NCBI GenBank assembly: GCA_051745935.1
Contig: JBNJEM010000391.1
Span: forward strand, 1-7,476
From: JBNJEM01 sp051745935
Lineage (GTDB): Bacteria > Planctomycetota > Planctomycetia > Pirellulales > Pirellulaceae
Reading direction: 5' to 3'
DNA length: 7,476 nt
Numbering within the stretch: position 1 is the stretch's first letter; each line of letters begins with the position of its first letter. The notes below the pieces were generated by a model. That model searched no databases, was not told the DNA's origin, and saw only the letters and a list, made by a program, of their open reading frames with translations. Below are positions 6,655 through 7,476 of this stretch, piece by piece. The translations under genes were made by a program, and so were the position numbers.

Positions 6655-6918
6655 CTGCGAACCACGATTACGATCGATCCTGATGTCGAGGTTCTGCTGG
6701 AGGCCACGGCGAGTCGGCAGCAGAAGACATTTAGCGAGGTCTTGAACGAGGCGCTTCGCCAAGCGTTGGCACGCCAGGCAGAGCCTGGTCGCAAGCCGTA
6801 TTGCGTGCAGCCGCGACACCTTGGAATCAGGGCGGGAGCCAATCTGGACAAGGCTTTACAGCTTGCCGATGAGTTGGACGACCAGGAGATCATTCGCAAA
6901 CTACGGGAAGGACGATGA
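6655..6918 (+). CDS. vapB: VapB-type RHH antitoxin with a CTG start
   Basis: This 87-residue protein has no ATG, GTG or TTG at its beginning. An in-frame TAG at 6640 limits the start, and CTG 6655 stands exactly where ATG does in relatives: 8 nt after a perfect AGGAGG (6641-6646). Residues 2-40 are a ribbon-helix-helix domain, with strand RTTITIDPDVEVLLE and helix KTFSEVLNEALRQAL, in the pattern MRTTLTIDPDV of known VapB proteins. The tail GANLDKALQLADELDDQE then IIRKLREG (61-86) is the toxin-binding part. The stop overlaps the toxin start (ATGATG). A CTG start should lower expression; it may be true initiation at CTG or an ATG-to-CTG mutation, tolerable because the toxin is broken. The reading frame is otherwise undamaged. 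Confidence 0.8.
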   Translation: MRTTITIDPDVEVLLEATASRQQKTFSEVLNEALRQALARQAEPGRKPYCVQPRHLGIRAGANLDKALQLADELDDQEIIRKLREGR

Positions 6919-7040
6919 TGTTCTTGCCTGATGTCAACGTCCTCCTGTACGCGATCGATTCCTCGGTACCTCAGCCTCCCCATTGCCCATTTTCGTCAAC
7001 CAGTCGCAACGCTCGTATTCACGACACCAAACAGAAGTAG
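6915..7040 (+). pseudogene. Truncated VapC-like PIN toxin (only the first ~20 codons)
   Basis: ATG 6915 overlaps the antitoxin stop by 4 nt, the normal vapBC arrangement. MMFLPDVNVLLYAIDSSVPQ is the classic start of a PIN toxin of the FLPDVNVLLYA kind, with Asp6 the first metal ligand. After residue 20 the frame reads PPHCPFSSTS and ends at TAG 7038, with no PIN features; the remaining acids and about 110 residues are gone. Similarity ends near 6975, where sequence belonging to an opposite-strand gene begins. The toxin must be inactive. Confidence 0.8.
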
Positions 7041-7070
7041 AAGGGTCATTACGCGGCGATACTTTTTCAT
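6996..7070 (-). pseudogene. 5' stub of a secreted-protein gene (signal peptide only)
   Basis: Read on the - strand, ATG at 7070-7068 is preceded by CAGGAG, 6 nt from the start. The 24 residues MKKYRRVMTLLLLFGVVNTS then VATG form a textbook Sec signal peptide: basic KKYRR, hydrophobic VMTLLLLFGVV, small residues before the expected cut. TGA at 6998-6996 follows at once, about where the broken toxin begins. So only leader and ribosome site of an exported protein survive. The protein cannot be named. A free-standing leader peptide is an alternative, but a signal peptide with nothing to export is best read as a truncated gene. Confidence 0.55.
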
Positions 7071-7239
7071 GGCATTCTCCTGTCAGTCGGGACAACAGCG
7101 GTAGTGAACGGATGTGGTACTTGCCGAATGCAGGCATGCCGGTAGTTCCTTCAAGGGCCAGTATGCTCTAACGCCGGCCGGTTACACCACACACTCCTTG
7201 TTCGTTAATCATGTACGTTCGTCTCACGGCAAAAGCAGC
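7071..7239. other. Gene-free stretch between two - strand gene remnants
   Basis: This 169-nt stretch separates the stop of the EF-hand tail from the leader stub and would be the upstream region of the latter. On the - strand it holds a CATACT that could be a -10 box, without a matching -35. A short palindrome GGCATGCC near 7133 and CCGGCCGG near 7174 are unremarkable. I see no coding signal. Confidence 0.5.
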
Positions 7240-7315
7240 TCAGCATGAGGGTACCAGACTGTTGGGGTATTCTTGGAGGTTAGTATAGCCGTCGGCGTCA
7301 TCGTCGCCCTTGCGG
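7240..7315 (-). pseudogene. C-terminal tail of a secreted protein with an EF-hand-like calcium loop
   Basis: On the - strand the frame ends KGDDDADGYTNLQEYPNSL then VPSC and stops at 7242-7240. DDDADGYTNLQE (7305 down to 7270) fits the 12-residue EF-hand loop: Asp at 1, 3 and 5, Gly at 6, Glu at 12. Similar DxDxDGYTNLEEY tails end many planctomycete exported polysaccharide lyases and cell-surface proteins, where the loop binds calcium. Upstream, the coding character stops at 7316, exactly where the repeat begins. The frame stays open to 7434, but its translation through the repeat resembles nothing. So this is a remnant, or the gene's main body was displaced by the repeat. Confidence 0.5.
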
Positions 7316-7476
7316 TAGGGTGGCACTGGCTGAGCGAGCACGGGACAGGCTTCCATATCTGACAGCGATTTTCTGACAACGCTAAACGCGAGCGGAGCCA
7401 GTGCACGGTTTCCATTTCCCTCGCGTGGTGCCATGCCCCGGTCACGGTGTACAGGCCCTCACCCTACACTGGCTCC
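7316..7476. repeat. Inverted-repeat element (MITE/REP-like), running to the window end
   Basis: TAGGGTG (7316-7322) and its exact complement CACCCTA (7460-7466) bound 151 bp. Inside and beside them a second motif occurs three times in alternating orientation: GCACTGGCT (7323-7331), AGCCAGTGC (7396-7404) and CACTGGCTCC (7467-7476). The last pairs perfectly over 10 bp with GGAGCCAGTG (7394-7403). Spacing between copies is about 71-73 nt. CTGACA is also repeated at 7362 and 7375. No transposase is encoded, so this looks like a non-autonomous mobile or REP-type repeat; its right end may lie beyond the window. Confidence 0.5.

Noticed and set aside
6432..6983. - strand frame of 183 codons across the second toxin-antitoxin module.
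   Set aside because: Antisense to the CTG-started VapB, whose RHH and toxin-binding patterns are clear; no motif in the reverse frame.
6934..7171. Open frames of about 62-67 codons on both strands around the 6975-7000 junction.
   Set aside because: They cross the breakpoint between two broken genes and show no protein family pattern; the signal-peptide frame at 7070-6996 is better supported.

Overview
The window is GC-rich DNA, most likely from a planctomycete (Pirellulales-like) or a close relative in the Planctomycetes/Verrucomicrobia group. This is an inference from gene content: a Gfo/Idh/MocA dehydrogenase of the type enlarged in these phyla, secreted beta-propeller sugar enzymes, a Tat leader, PIN-domain toxin-antitoxin pairs and the tail of a secreted protein with an EF-hand-like loop. 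There is no rRNA or other marker gene to settle the taxonomy.

Positions 1-5030 hold three intact-looking genes, all on the + strand. They are a Gfo/Idh/MocA oxidoreductase cut at its 5' end by the window edge, a 708-residue secreted protein that seems to join an LVIVD-type beta-propeller to a GH43/GH32-like propeller, and a secreted BNR/Asp-box sialidase-like protein. The second and third are 47 nt apart and probably co-transcribed, perhaps from a TATAAT box at 1402. Together they suggest export of glycan-acting enzymes plus oxidation of a released sugar or sugar derivative. The actual substrate cannot be read from the sequence.

Positions 5031-7476 are an accessory region of small and broken genes. 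In order: a 108-residue HTH protein with a terminator-like hairpin; a 49-residue Cys-rich Tat leader ORF that looks like the 5' stub of an exported protein; a complete toxin-antitoxin pair (71-residue antitoxin, 128-residue PIN toxin, 1-nt overlap) with an extended -10 promoter; a 45-codon ORF of unknown meaning; two back-to-back hairpins; and a second VapBC module. In that module the antitoxin begins with CTG and the toxin breaks off after about 20 codons. Facing the broken toxin, on the - strand, is another broken gene of which only ribosome site and signal peptide remain. Beyond it on the same strand is the C-terminal tail of a protein with an EF-hand-like calcium loop, cut by a repeat with inverted TAGGGTG/CACCCTA ends that runs to the window edge.

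No complete new system stands out. The most informative parts are the unusual two-propeller protein, the CTG-started antitoxin invisible to ATG-only gene calling, and a series of gene stubs recording deletion or rearrangement.
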